This document shows, piece after piece, positions 34,586 to 41,594 of a stretch of DNA of 53,499 nucleotides (its first letter is position 1; each line of letters starts with the position of its first letter). The position numbers and the translations under genes are program-made. Source of the stretch: a virus; IMG/VR virus record IMGVR_UViG_3300001041_000004, positions 1-53,499 of that record. The stretch is one strand, 5' to 3'. The notes under the pieces are model-generated. The model was not told the DNA's origin. It did not search any database and saw nothing but the letters and a program-made list of their open reading frames with translations.

Positions 34586-35911
34586 CTAATCTTTGTAAAC
34601 ATCTTTGATGTATTCTTCAATATCATCATCCCAATGATATGCATCATCCCTACAATTTTGGCAAACACTGTGTTCACCTTGTAAGTCATCGTTTTCATCA
34701 ATATAATTGAAGACAGTATACAAATTTTCAACAGATTCACTACAATCGTCACACGTGTATAATTGTATTTGATCCTTTGGAATTGGGATGTTGTTTTCAT
34801 CCACTTCATCCCAACGAATAACGTTTTCTCCGGCAGAGTCGTCCGTATTAGCTGATTCTAAGAAGTCAATACCAATGAGTGCCAAGGCATAGATTTGCAT
34901 TTGACTCGATAATTCGGCAATGGTTGATGAGACATTGCCAAGGCAAGCATGACCATCGCTTCCATTAACATGTGGGTGGGGATCGTTATGTGTCCAAAGT
35001 CCACGACGTGTGTTGTTGCCAAAGAAACGAATGTCTGATTGATCTGGGTCAAGTTCAAATCGATACTCACCACCGTAATAACGTTTACCTTTGGTAGATG
35101 TTATTATTAGTGGATAGGTATAGACAATGAATTTACCGCTCTTGATCTTGAGGTCTTTGACTTTTGGATGATTGATAATTAAGTCCAAATCTTGAATAAG
35201 TCCAAGAGAAACATTCTTCAGATTTTCAGTTTCTACTTGAACAAATCGTCGCTTGACACCGATTGAGTCAGAATTTGTCTTAATGGAACGTGCATAATCA
35301 CGAATTTGATTTTCAAGAGTTTGAATTGCTTCCTTAGCTTGTCTCAATTCTCGTTCCTTTTGTTCCTCTAATTTTTTAGTAAACGAACGAGTAAGAGCAT
35401 CTTTATCAGATGTGAACTTCCATGAATCTTGGAGTGATTTTACATACCAAACTTGTTCATTCCACTTCTGCATAATGTGGGTGAACGCATCAATGGATTG
35501 TTGGTTGTACTCTTTGAAGATGTTAAAAAGGATGTTGAGTTCATGAGTTTTTTCACTCCATTCAGCAATTGGTAACCCACCTTCAGAAGTTATGATGAGG
35601 GTATCTTTATTGATGGGTTCTATGAACCGAGTGAATCCAAAGTATTCATCATCTTCTACATTATTAACAACCATCGGTGCTTCACCAGTAAATGTGGCAT
35701 TAGCAAAGATACAGACTCGACGTCCTATTGATCCTGCACCATTGTTATGGACTTCTTCCCTCAGATTATAAAGATCAACGTCTTGAATGTTGAGTTCTGC
35801 AACTTGATTGCGTATGATTTGTGGAAGTTCATTTCTGAATTGATTGTGTTCACCTCGGTTGGCACCTAAAAACGTTTTGTAATCATGGATGCTGATTGTG
35901 TTTATTGGCAT
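34586..35911 (-). CDS. E2-like conjugating protein fused to a coiled coil and zinc ribbon
   Basis: 441 residues. The N-terminal 160 are a mixed domain of unknown fold. Residues about 165-215 form a Lys/Glu-rich coiled coil. Residues about 255-350 fit an E2 core: beta strands, then H-P-H-V (312-315) and G-H-A-C-L-G-N with C323 as thioester Cys, and a closing helix. C387, C390, C417 and C420 make a C-terminal zinc ribbon. E2s of bacterial conjugation cassettes share the HPH...C-L-G arrangement. The N-terminal and zinc extensions may choose substrates. Confidence 0.8.
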   Translation of the reverse strand: MPINTISIHDYKTFLGANRGEHNQFRNELPQIIRNQVAELNIQDVDLYNLREEVHNNGAGSIGRRVCIFANATFTGEAPMVVNNVEDDEYFGFTRFIEPINKDTLIITSEGGLPIAEWSEKTHELNILFNIFKEYNQQSIDAFTHIMQKWNEQVWYVKSLQDSWKFTSDKDALTRSFTKKLEEQKERELRQAKEAIQTLENQIRDYARSIKTNSDSIGVKRRFVQVETENLKNVSLGLIQDLDLIINHPKVKDLKIKSGKFIVYTYPLIITSTKGKRYYGGEYRFELDPDQSDIRFFGNNTRRGLWTHNDPHPHVNGSDGHACLGNVSSTIAELSSQMQIYALALIGIDFLESANTDDSAGENVIRWDEVDENNIPIPKDQIQLYTCDDCSESVENLYTVFNYIDENDDLQGEHSVCQNCRDDAYHWDDDIEEYIKDVYKD

Positions 35912-35952
35912 TGTATTGCCTCCTTAGTTTAGTTTGGTGTAGGTTTATGCTC

Positions 35953-36048
35953 TACGTGATGCACACTTACTTCATCAAAGTTACCACGTCTAGTAACTCA
36001 GCTTTTCTTTGTGCATCACGTAAAGCACACCTCATAAGTGTGCTTTAC
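35953..36048 (-). ncRNA. Structured RNA between the Ubl and E2 genes
   Basis: A 13-bp stem (TACGTGATGCACA, 35953-35965, with TGTGCATCACGTA, 36010-36022) encloses a 6-bp stem (AGTTAC with GTAACT). Directly beside it is a perfect 11-bp hairpin (36020-36048, loop CTCATAA) that shares three bases with the first stem. No T tract follows. It could be a processing site, attenuator or stabiliser that sets different levels of Ubl and E2. Confidence 0.6.
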
Positions 36049-36081
36049 ATTTAGTATATTATTAAGAATGATTATTAAATA

Positions 36082-36306
36082 CTAATTGCTATTCCCTTTT
36101 ACCTGTTTGGCAAGAATGATCAGATTGGTATTCTGTGTAACATACGTGCCGTTCAAATCAGTGACAGCATTACCATCCACTTTGACGTCAAACCCTTGGG
36201 CAGAAAGTCCTGCTAATTCGATAACTTGAGCAATGCTTGCACCAACCTCAACGACATACTCACTGATTTTACCCGGCATTTGACCTACGCGAATTGTTTT
36301 TTCCAT
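36082..36306 (-). CDS. Ubiquitin-like beta-grasp protein
   Basis: 74 residues from the ATG 8 bases after AAGGA; the longer upstream frame lacks a site. Strand T-I-R-V-G, turn P-G-K, helix S-I-A-Q-V-I-E-L-A-G and the later strand L-I-I-L-A-K-Q-V-K-G form a ThiS/MoaD/ubiquitin-type grasp. The end reads K-G-N-S-N, so the conserved Gly71 would need removal of three residues before activation, a task for the JAB peptidase encoded two genes downstream. Confidence 0.75.
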   Translation of the reverse strand: MEKTIRVGQMPGKISEYVVEVGASIAQVIELAGLSAQGFDVKVDGNAVTDLNGTYVTQNTNLIILAKQVKGNSN

Positions 36307-36348
36307 GTGATTGTTTCCTTCTTTCATCATTCATTTTATTAGGGATAA

Positions 36349-36393
36349 GGCATTGAGATGGCACCTCGCAGGATACCACTTATCTCATAAGCC
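36349..36393 (-). ncRNA. Structured RNA upstream of the ubiquitin-like gene
   Basis: GAGAT (36355-36359) pairs with ATCTC (36382-36386) around an inner G/C-rich hairpin from GGCACC to GGATACC; GGC and GCC extend the outer stem. It lies between the stop at 36404 and the Ubl gene. With the element at 35953-36048 it makes two structured spacers in one operon. Confidence 0.45.
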
Positions 36394-36403
36394 ATAGTTT
36401 AAT

Positions 36404-37435
36404 TTACTTCATGAGTAACATTAGCATCAATGGATCAATTGCACCGGCAGTTGCCGCTCCACCTAATCCACCACCCAGTAACATAAGAGGTAATAAATCT
36501 TTCATTGAGGAGTTGCCGCTTTCCTTATCACCCAACAGAGACATTAAGAGTAGTGGATTGTTTGCAATGCCACCAGAAGCCCCTGCTTGGCCTCCTAAGC
36601 CACCAGACAGCATGAGTAAGGGTAACATGTCGCCGAAGTCACTTGAACCGTCCTTAGACAGCATCATAAGCATCATAGGATTGATGGCAGGAGGTGTTGC
36701 AACAATAACTGGGTTGCCATCTTTGTCGAACAGTTCAGCCATAGCAGGAGCGGTTTGTGCAGAAAATAGAGATTGAACTTTGTAATAAAAGTTGATCCCG
36801 AAGAGGTTGGTTTCTTTGCAGATGGTGGATTTTGTTCCTTTGTTCAAATTGATACCAGAGATGGAACCATTCGTGTTGATATCGAGGACTTGGTAGTAGT
36901 CACCTTTGAATTTGATGACATCAGTAGGGACAACAGCCGTTACAGGCAAGATGAAAATCATATCCGATGCCTCTTTGATGACGAGAGACATTTGATTCAC
37001 GATTTGTCCAAGAGCGGCATCATAGGAGGCATACTCATCAGCTGAGCGGCGAATCGCAATTTGACCACCAAAGGTTAAAGCAACCTCACCGTTTTTCACT
37101 TTGCCAAACTCTCCAAATAATTTGCTAACATTCATGCTAATTCCTTCTTTCTTTTCATTTTTAGGTTGTGTTGATGATGAAACCTTCCCAACAAAATCAT
37201 CTCTCACGTATTCACAATTGGGAGTTTGTGGTACGCGTGGTACACTGGCACAGTTTATGGTTTGGTATTTTGGCTTACTTACTGGGACAACGGGCTCTAT
37301 TTCGAGCAGATCAGAACTTGGCACATCATAGTAACCAACCTTCCCATACACTGTAAATGTGGTAGGTGTTACTTGATCTGCAATGACGACGTTTTCATTG
37401 GTTGAAATGCAATAGACTTTTTCTCCAACTTTCAT
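36404..37435 (-). CDS. Protein with Leu/Met/Gly-rich tail, first gene of the ubiquitin-like operon
   Basis: 343 residues. The first 50 look like an SH3-like barrel (M-K-V-G-E-K-V-Y-C). Residues about 101-240 form a core starting M-N-V-S-K-L-F-G-E-F-G. The last 90 contain four D-x-L-P-L-[ML]-L- or N-P-L-L-L-M-type repeats with Gly-rich loops. A second ATG at residue 101 has its own AAGGA 7 bases upstream, so a shorter product is likely. I recall similar cores with L-L-M-rich tails in other phages and plasmids, of unknown role. It may be a substrate or scaffold for the conjugation system. Confidence 0.7.
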   Translation of the reverse strand: MKVGEKVYCISTNENVVIADQVTPTTFTVYGKVGYYDVPSSDLLEIEPVVPVSKPKYQTINCASVPRVPQTPNCEYVRDDFVGKVSSSTQPKNEKKEGISMNVSKLFGEFGKVKNGEVALTFGGQIAIRRSADEYASYDAALGQIVNQMSLVIKEASDMIFILPVTAVVPTDVIKFKGDYYQVLDINTNGSISGINLNKGTKSTICKETNLFGINFYYKVQSLFSAQTAPAMAELFDKDGNPVIVATPPAINPMMLMMLSKDGSSDFGDMLPLLMLSGGLGGQAGASGGIANNPLLLMSLLGDKESGNSSMKDLLPLMLLGGGLGGAATAGAIDPLMLMLLMK

Positions 37436-37466
37436 GTTTTTCCTCCTAATAATGTTTTATTTTAGT

Positions 37467-37483
37467 CTTAGCTTTAAGCTAAG
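37467..37483. repeat. 17-bp palindrome upstream of the 343-residue gene
   Basis: CTTAGCTTTAAGCTAAG is a perfect palindrome around one central base. It lies 32 bases above the gene start and beside the first copy of a 24-bp repeat; it may be an operator. Confidence 0.4.
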
Positions 37484-37497
37484 TAACTAACATAATA

Positions 37498-37999
37498 AAC
37501 AACGCAGTCTGTAGTTTAAAATTTATTCAATTGAGTAGGGATTGACTTAATTTACATATAAATCAACTCCTCAACTAAACTTGATGACAAACTTAACAAC
37601 GCATTCTTTAGTTTAAAACCCTTTAAACACAATAGCTTTTTTACCATTCTCAATATACCATTTGACACTTGATCGTGTAAGTCCAGTATTTACCTTTTTT
37701 CTTACACATTCTCCTGAACTGAGTGAAAGATTTTGCTTACCATTTTCATCCAGTAGTTTTGTACCACTTTCCCATTTGAAATCTCTTTCGTGTAAGAAGG
37801 TAATAAATTCAAGTTGAAGTTTACTTGGAAGACTGATAACCAATTGATCTTTCAAAAATAAATGCCAATGTTTAAAGTAGTTAAATTCTTCTAAATCCAT
37901 AACTCACCTCCTTACATAATTTACAACGCATTCTTTAGTGCAAACCTTTAAAGGGAAAATAACTTAACACCCAATACAACGCATTCATCATTTTCAAAT
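37498..37999. repeat. Four dispersed copies of a short direct repeat
   Basis: AACGCATTCTTTAGT-type units occur at about 37498-37521 (diverged: AACGCAGTCTGTAGT), 37595-37618, 37923-37946 and 37977-37999 (3' half diverged). All are on the same strand and in spacers before and after the gene at 37613-37900. The first two continue into TTTAAA. No coding role is apparent; they could be binding sites or remnants of duplicated intergenic units. Confidence 0.55.
37613..37900 (-). CDS. Small protein of unknown function
   Basis: 95 residues starting MDLEEFNYFKHWHLFLKDQ after GGAGGTGAG. Lys- and aromatic-rich with a W-Y-I-E-N-G-K-K-A-I-V-F end. It is enclosed by the repeat copies described at 37498-37999. 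No family recognised. Confidence 0.55.
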   Translation of the reverse strand: MDLEEFNYFKHWHLFLKDQLVISLPSKLQLEFITFLHERDFKWESGTKLLDENGKQNLSLSSGECVRKKVNTGLTRSSVKWYIENGKKAIVFKGF

Positions 38000-38000
38000 T

Positions 38001-38096
38001 CTAAACATCTTCAGTGTCAATTCCGTTGCTTCTACACACACCCAAGAACAAATAAGAACTGCCCTGCTTGGCGTAATCTTTTAGTAACGGTGTCAT
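38001..38096 (-). CDS. Possible 31-residue peptide
   Basis: Reading frame starting M-T-P-L-L-K-D-Y-A-K after a CGGAG site 3 bases away, ending at TAG. Located between a terminator and the repeat region. Small size and unusual spacing make it uncertain. Confidence 0.3.
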   Translation of the reverse strand: MTPLLKDYAKQGSSYLFLGVCRSNGIDTEDV

Positions 38097-38110
38097 ATCT
38101 CCGTTAGAAA

Positions 38111-38149
38111 TAGAAAAGGGCATACCCCTCAATTAAGAGAGATACGCCC
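38111..38149 (-). terminator. Rho-independent terminator (minus strand)
   Basis: A 13-bp stem on the minus strand (GGGCGTATCTCTC with GAGGGGTATGCCC, including G-T pairs, loop TTAATT) is followed by TTTTCTATTTC. It closes the unit containing the 451-residue gene and the 25-residue microprotein. Confidence 0.75.
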
Positions 38150-38157
38150 GTGTTGAA

Positions 38158-38235
38158 TTAGGATTTTCGTTTTTTCATTGTTTTTAACAATAAGTATATT
38201 ATTGCTAAATTTTGTAATACATCTGTTCCTGTCAT
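38158..38235 (-). CDS. 25-residue microprotein with a hydrophobic segment
   Basis: The ATG lies 1 base after the stop of the 451-residue gene and 8 bases after GGGAGG. The peptide starts MTGTDVLQNLAIIYLLL and ends in a basic tail (K-K-R-K-S). A terminator follows. Membrane attachment is likely; function unknown. Confidence 0.5.
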   Translation of the reverse strand: MTGTDVLQNLAIIYLLLKTMKKRKS

Positions 38236-38236
38236 C

Positions 38237-39592
38237 TTAAAACCTCCCGATTAAGCAATGTATAGCTACACTTGAATCTTTGCATAGTTCAGCCATGCCC
38301 TCAAAGGTGATTGCACCACTATCAATGACAGCAAGCATGGAGTCTTTGATACGTGCTTTAGCATTGTATAATACTCCGTCTTTATCTGTGTTATCTACAA
38401 GAAGTGATGTAATCATTTCATGGAGTTCCTCATCATGAAATCCTTGGATACTTTCAATGGAGTAAGCAATGTTTTGTATTTCTTCAAACTCTTTTTCAAA
38501 ACGATTGGTTTCAGTTTTTACATGTCGCAATTCTTCAAAGGTTTGATTATACTCAATCGTATGTTTTACAAGGCTTGTGTTCTTGCTGTCTGCAAGAAGT
38601 ATGTCAATGTAGTGAGAGGCTTCTTCCTCTGAAAACATCATAAGTTCCATTTCACCTATCGGATTAAAGGAATCTGGATTATATCCTTTGTCACGATTAA
38701 CAGCCACTACTGGTTTCATGACTTGATTCATAAATAAGTCCGTTGCCCATTCAACAGTTGGTGGAGCACCGATCTTCATTTGCCTCTTTTCTAATTCTCT
38801 GATGTGGTTCATTTGTCCAATCTTGATTCTGGTTTGTTTCCATTTATGGAAAGCTGCACGTGAATCATCGATGAATTTGGACGCTTCATGTTGTTTCATC
38901 TTAGTTATAATGTCTTGTGCAAATTCATCGGGCGTTGGTCTTCGCCATTCACCATCTTCAAGTTCTATGCGACGTGCAATATCAAAATTTTCAAACGGCA
39001 CATCAGGACAAAGATACATATTAACGAGAAGTTCTAGTTGACGTTCAGTGGGTGGTTGCTTTTGCTTATTGGCTTTTTCAAGTTCAATTAATTCACCAAT
39101 GAGTTTACTTGCTGTACCGTCACGTCCTCCTGTTAAGGCTGAGTAACGCTCTGGTGTCATCGGTACGTCAACACCGAGTGTTGCAAGGTTGGCTAGTTTA
39201 TCACCAATCATTTGAAGTTGCTGAGGGGATGGTGGGTAATAGGCACGTACAACCTTGATGGCTGTGTCTAAGTCTGTGTAAGACATTGTAGTGATGTCTA
39301 AAGGCGTGTAATTACGTTCAAGGCATAGTTTATAGTAGAAATCAATCTGAGGCTGTGTAGGCATCCTTACGCCTGTCTGGTGAGATGTTTGTGTTGCTGC
39401 ACCGTGTGTTCCTGTATCTGAAGTCATACCAGTGTTACTAAAGGAGAAGGAGAAACGTGAAGCAGGTGGAGTTGGTGTAACTTGTGGTGCTTGTTCAACC
39501 AGTGTAGTTTGTGAAGCTAAGAACTCTTGAAAGAGTCTGAATTGTTCCTCAGTTGATAATGGTGTATTGATTGTTGGTATTGCTACTGTCAT
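38237..39592 (-). CDS. Protein with three P-[TS]-x-x-Q repeats, unknown function
   Basis: 451 residues. The first 75 are Thr/Pro/Ser-rich and disordered. Three helical repeats of the type P-[TS]-x-x-Q-x-x-x-x-x-x-L occur at about 78-97, 121-144 and 181-203. The rest is helical with a coiled coil about 310-345. The repeats resemble short helical units seen in phage DNA-metabolism proteins, but I cannot assign a family. It has its own structured leader upstream and a terminator downstream. Confidence 0.65.
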   Translation of the reverse strand: MTVAIPTINTPLSTEEQFRLFQEFLASQTTLVEQAPQVTPTPPASRFSFSFSNTGMTSDTGTHGAATQTSHQTGVRMPTQPQIDFYYKLCLERNYTPLDITTMSYTDLDTAIKVVRAYYPPSPQQLQMIGDKLANLATLGVDVPMTPERYSALTGGRDGTASKLIGELIELEKANKQKQPPTERQLELLVNMYLCPDVPFENFDIARRIELEDGEWRRPTPDEFAQDIITKMKQHEASKFIDDSRAAFHKWKQTRIKIGQMNHIRELEKRQMKIGAPPTVEWATDLFMNQVMKPVVAVNRDKGYNPDSFNPIGEMELMMFSEEEASHYIDILLADSKNTSLVKHTIEYNQTFEELRHVKTETNRFEKEFEEIQNIAYSIESIQGFHDEELHEMITSLLVDNTDKDGVLYNAKARIKDSMLAVIDSGAITFEGMAELCKDSSVAIHCLIGRF

Positions 39593-39655
39593 GATTTTGT
39601 TCCTTCTTTCTTTATGTTTGATTTGTTTTTGATATAAAGAATCAAAACCTACTAC

Positions 39656-39716
39656 GGACTCTAACGTGTCCTAAGTAAAGAGTGCAAAGTGTCATTCAGT
39701 TAGAACAACACTTTGC
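39656..39716 (-). promoter_or_regulatory. Structured leader of the 451-residue gene
   Basis: GCAAAGTGT (39684-39692) pairs perfectly with ACACTTTGC (39708-39716), and GGAC (39656-39659) pairs with GTCC (39668-39671). The two hairpins lie 60-120 bases upstream of the start. They may control the gene or mark RNA processing. Confidence 0.4.
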
Positions 39717-39726
39717 GTAGTGTGAA

Positions 39727-39798
39727 TTACTTCAGAAAGTTAAATGTGAACTTATCGAATGATTTCCTTGGTATAAAGCAACTCGATTTAACCCACAT
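39727..39798 (-). CDS. Possible 23-residue peptide
   Basis: Starts M-W-V-K-S-S-C-F-I-P after AAAGGAGG inside the 3' end of the preceding microprotein gene, and ends before the leader hairpin. The ribosome binding site is good, but the frame is very short. Confidence 0.3.
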   Translation of the reverse strand: MWVKSSCFIPRKSFDKFTFNFLK

Positions 39799-39901
39799 GA
39801 TTACTTCGTCCTCCTTTAAATGATCTGTAAATATGTCTTGCACCAACAAACACACCTGTCCAAAAACAGACTGTAATAACTATACCAATAATTAAATCCA
39901 T
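39788..39901 (-). CDS. 37-residue single-span membrane microprotein
   Basis: Starts MDLIIGIVITVCFWTGVFVG after AAAGGAGGTG. One membrane segment (residues 2-20) and a basic tail. It overlaps no other long frame and lies just below the SLOG gene. Function unknown. Confidence 0.6.
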   Translation of the reverse strand: MDLIIGIVITVCFWTGVFVGARHIYRSFKGGRSNHVG

Positions 39902-39902
39902 G

Positions 39903-40388
39903 TTAAACACCTCCTTTCATATTGTTTGGGTTGATGAAAATGATACGTTTACCTTTTGTCTTAGCGTACCTTACGCAATTCCATGTCCCACCTTGCTCAA
40001 CACCATCCCATACTGCAATGAGTACGTCACATTCATCCACCATATACTCATTACGTGCTTGCATACAACGTGGTGTGAAGTATGATTTGGTGACTTGAGT
40101 AATGATGTGTGCTTTATTTAATATGTGATGATAGAGTTTGATGCTTTCGTTGTACCATCTCTTTTCGTGGTCAAAGCAGGGAATAGCACACTCAAGCTTA
40201 ATATCAAGCTGTAAAACAACGAGAGCAAAGATAGTGTCTACTCCAAGTGCCATACCTGAGATGGCGTAATCGCATTCAAGTTCTAGTAAATGAGAACCAA
40301 GCACATTGCCTAGCTCTTTGTACTTCGGGTGATTGTAATCATACCCCCATAGTTTACCGGGACGGTGACCTGTTACTGCAACGATCAC
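39903..40388 (-). CDS. SLOG-fold (DUF1273 / YpsA-like) protein
   Basis: 161 residues from a GTG 9 bases after GGAGG. It begins M-I-V-A-V-T-G-H-R-P-G-K-L, followed later by S-G-M-A-L-G-V-D-T and A-V-W-D-G. These are the ligand-binding loops of SLOG/LOG-like Rossmann folds (DprA, YpsA). Members bind nucleotides or nucleotide-like ligands; some are part of NAD-based defence systems. A ligand-sensing or sequestering role is possible, not proven. Confidence 0.75.
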   Translation of the reverse strand: MIVAVTGHRPGKLWGYDYNHPKYKELGNVLGSHLLELECDYAISGMALGVDTIFALVVLQLDIKLECAIPCFDHEKRWYNESIKLYHHILNKAHIITQVTKSYFTPRCMQARNEYMVDECDVLIAVWDGVEQGGTWNCVRYAKTKGKRIIFINPNNMKGGV

Positions 40389-40524
40389 TTACATTGTCCT
40401 CCTTTTTTTCCTCTTCTTCTCTGTATGATTGGATTGTTTCTAAGATTTCATAGAGTTTTGAAATGTTATTTTTAATTTCTTTGATAAGTTCATCTGACTT
40501 TTTGTATAAATCAGATTGAGACAT
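40354..40524 (-). CDS. Small coiled-coil protein
   Basis: 56 residues starting MSQSDLYKKSDELIKEI after AAAGGAGGTG. A heptad helix is followed by an E-E-E-E-K-K stretch whose codons provide the ribosome binding site of the SLOG gene, overlapping it by 35 bases. Co-translation with the SLOG protein is expected. Confidence 0.6.
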   Translation of the reverse strand: MSQSDLYKKSDELIKEIKNNISKLYEILETIQSYREEEEKKEDNVSDRCSNRSPSR

Positions 40525-40632
40525 TTATTCACCTCCTTTAAATTTAACGTAATTAATGTGATTTAATGGTAATAATGAGTTCCGTTGACGAATATAATGA
40601 GTCGCGTTGCTTCACCTTTAGTCATCCAAGTA

Positions 40633-40666
40633 AAAAATAGGGTTTTGGGGTACATTTCTGCACCCC
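40633..40666 (-). terminator. Terminator with GAAA tetraloop (minus strand)
   Basis: GGGGTGCA and TGTACCCC form an 8-bp stem (one G-T pair) closed by a GAAA tetraloop. The 3' side reads AAAACCCTATTTTTTAC. It ends the zinc-finger/winged-helix gene at 40681. Confidence 0.65.
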
Positions 40667-40680
40667 TGTATTCTTGTTCT

Positions 40681-41271
40681 TTACCTTGCTCGACCTGATC
40701 CTTTACGTGGAGTAGGAGGTAGTTCAACGGTTTCATCCATGTTAGGGTGAAAACTGTACTCTGGAATGTATGGGTCTTCGTCTGGAATAGGTGGGGTAGG
40801 AGGTTGTGTTAATGTTTTGCGTGTATCCCATTTGTGCCAACCGAAGGCACTTATACCAAAGAAGTAGTAGTTCTCATCGTTTTTGAAGAAGCGTACATAC
40901 TTGTTGTTGATGAGAGAATCAAGGGTTGCACTGATCCCTTCGTTGGATACTTCAAGGTTGCGTACTTGTTTGAGATAATCACGAATGTCATAAACACGGG
41001 TCATTTTGGTGCGTTCACCTTTGCCTTCGATGATGGCAATCATAGCTTTGAGTACATCGCTACGCATACGGTCAGATACTGGGATATTACCAACCATTTG
41101 TCTACCTTGATTGGTGCGGATCATTGGATCAGCTTTAGGTTGTTGCATTCCTGTACCTTGACATGTGAAGCATTTACCGGTTGTACCTCTTGGTGATGTG
41201 TAGATACCTGAACCATCGCATTTGATACATACTACCTCGGTTGTTTGTTGTTGGTTAGCATTGATTGTCAT
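40681..41271 (-). CDS. DnaJ-type zinc finger plus winged-helix protein
   Basis: About 196 residues from an ATG 10 bases after AAGGAG. C-I-K-C-D-G-S-G and C-F-T-C-Q-G-T-G (C-x2-C-x-G-x-G) form a DnaJ-like zinc module. About residues 65-150 look like a winged helix: I-R-D-Y-L-K-Q, then I-S-A-T-L-D-S-L and a K-Y-V-R-F-F-K wing. The C-terminus is Pro-rich. It is flanked by terminators on both sides. A transcription or replication regulator is the best guess. Confidence 0.6.
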   Translation of the reverse strand: MTINANQQQTTEVVCIKCDGSGIYTSPRGTTGKCFTCQGTGMQQPKADPMIRTNQGRQMVGNIPVSDRMRSDVLKAMIAIIEGKGERTKMTRVYDIRDYLKQVRNLEVSNEGISATLDSLINNKYVRFFKNDENYYFFGISAFGWHKWDTRKTLTQPPTPPIPDEDPYIPEYSFHPNMDETVELPPTPRKGSGRAR

Positions 41272-41326
41272 TGTTAACACACTCCTTAGTTTTAATTTCG
41301 TTGCTTCTTCTTAATTGGGCATATTT

Positions 41327-41350
41327 AAAAATAGGGGTGTATACCCCTAT
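41327..41350 (-). terminator. Rho-independent terminator (minus strand)
   Basis: ATAGGGGT pairs with ACCCCTAT, loop of four bases, followed on the minus strand by TTTTAAAT. The stem is perfect. It lies after the 51-residue gene. Confidence 0.75.
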
Positions 41351-41355
41351 TGTTG

Positions 41356-41511
41356 TTAACACTGTTTAATATTTGTTTTGCGGAAATCAAAGGTGAACAC
41401 TGGTTTTTGCTTAACTTCATTTTCTTGCTTAATGTAATTTATAAGTTCTTCCTTGATGTAATCTAATTCCATATTTAGTTCTTTGATCCGTTGTAGTAAG
41501 TAATCAGGCAT
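41356..41511 (-). CDS. 51-residue coiled-coil peptide
   Basis: Starts MPDYLLQRIKELNMELDYI after TAAGGAG. A heptad helix is followed by a K-Q-K-P-V-F-T-F-D-F-R-K end. It lies between two terminator hairpins, so it may be its own transcription unit. Function unknown. Confidence 0.55.
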   Translation of the reverse strand: MPDYLLQRIKELNMELDYIKEELINYIKQENEVKQKPVFTFDFRKTNIKQC

Positions 41512-41550
41512 AATTAACACACACTCCTTATTTGTTTTAGTTTATAGTGA

Positions 41551-41568
41551 GAGGGGCTTTAACCCCTC
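41551..41568 (-). terminator. Hairpin below the Cys-rich gene
   Basis: GAGGGG pairs with CCCCTC, loop of about six bases. The T tract is weak. Together with the hairpin at 41595-41614 it separates the Cys-rich gene from the next one. Confidence 0.45.
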
Positions 41569-41594
41569 ATCAACTCAATAAATTATGTTTATAA

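Noticed and set aside
36411-37356. Several plus-strand frames opposite the 343-residue gene
   Set aside because: They mirror the repeats of the minus-strand protein and lack ribosome binding sites.
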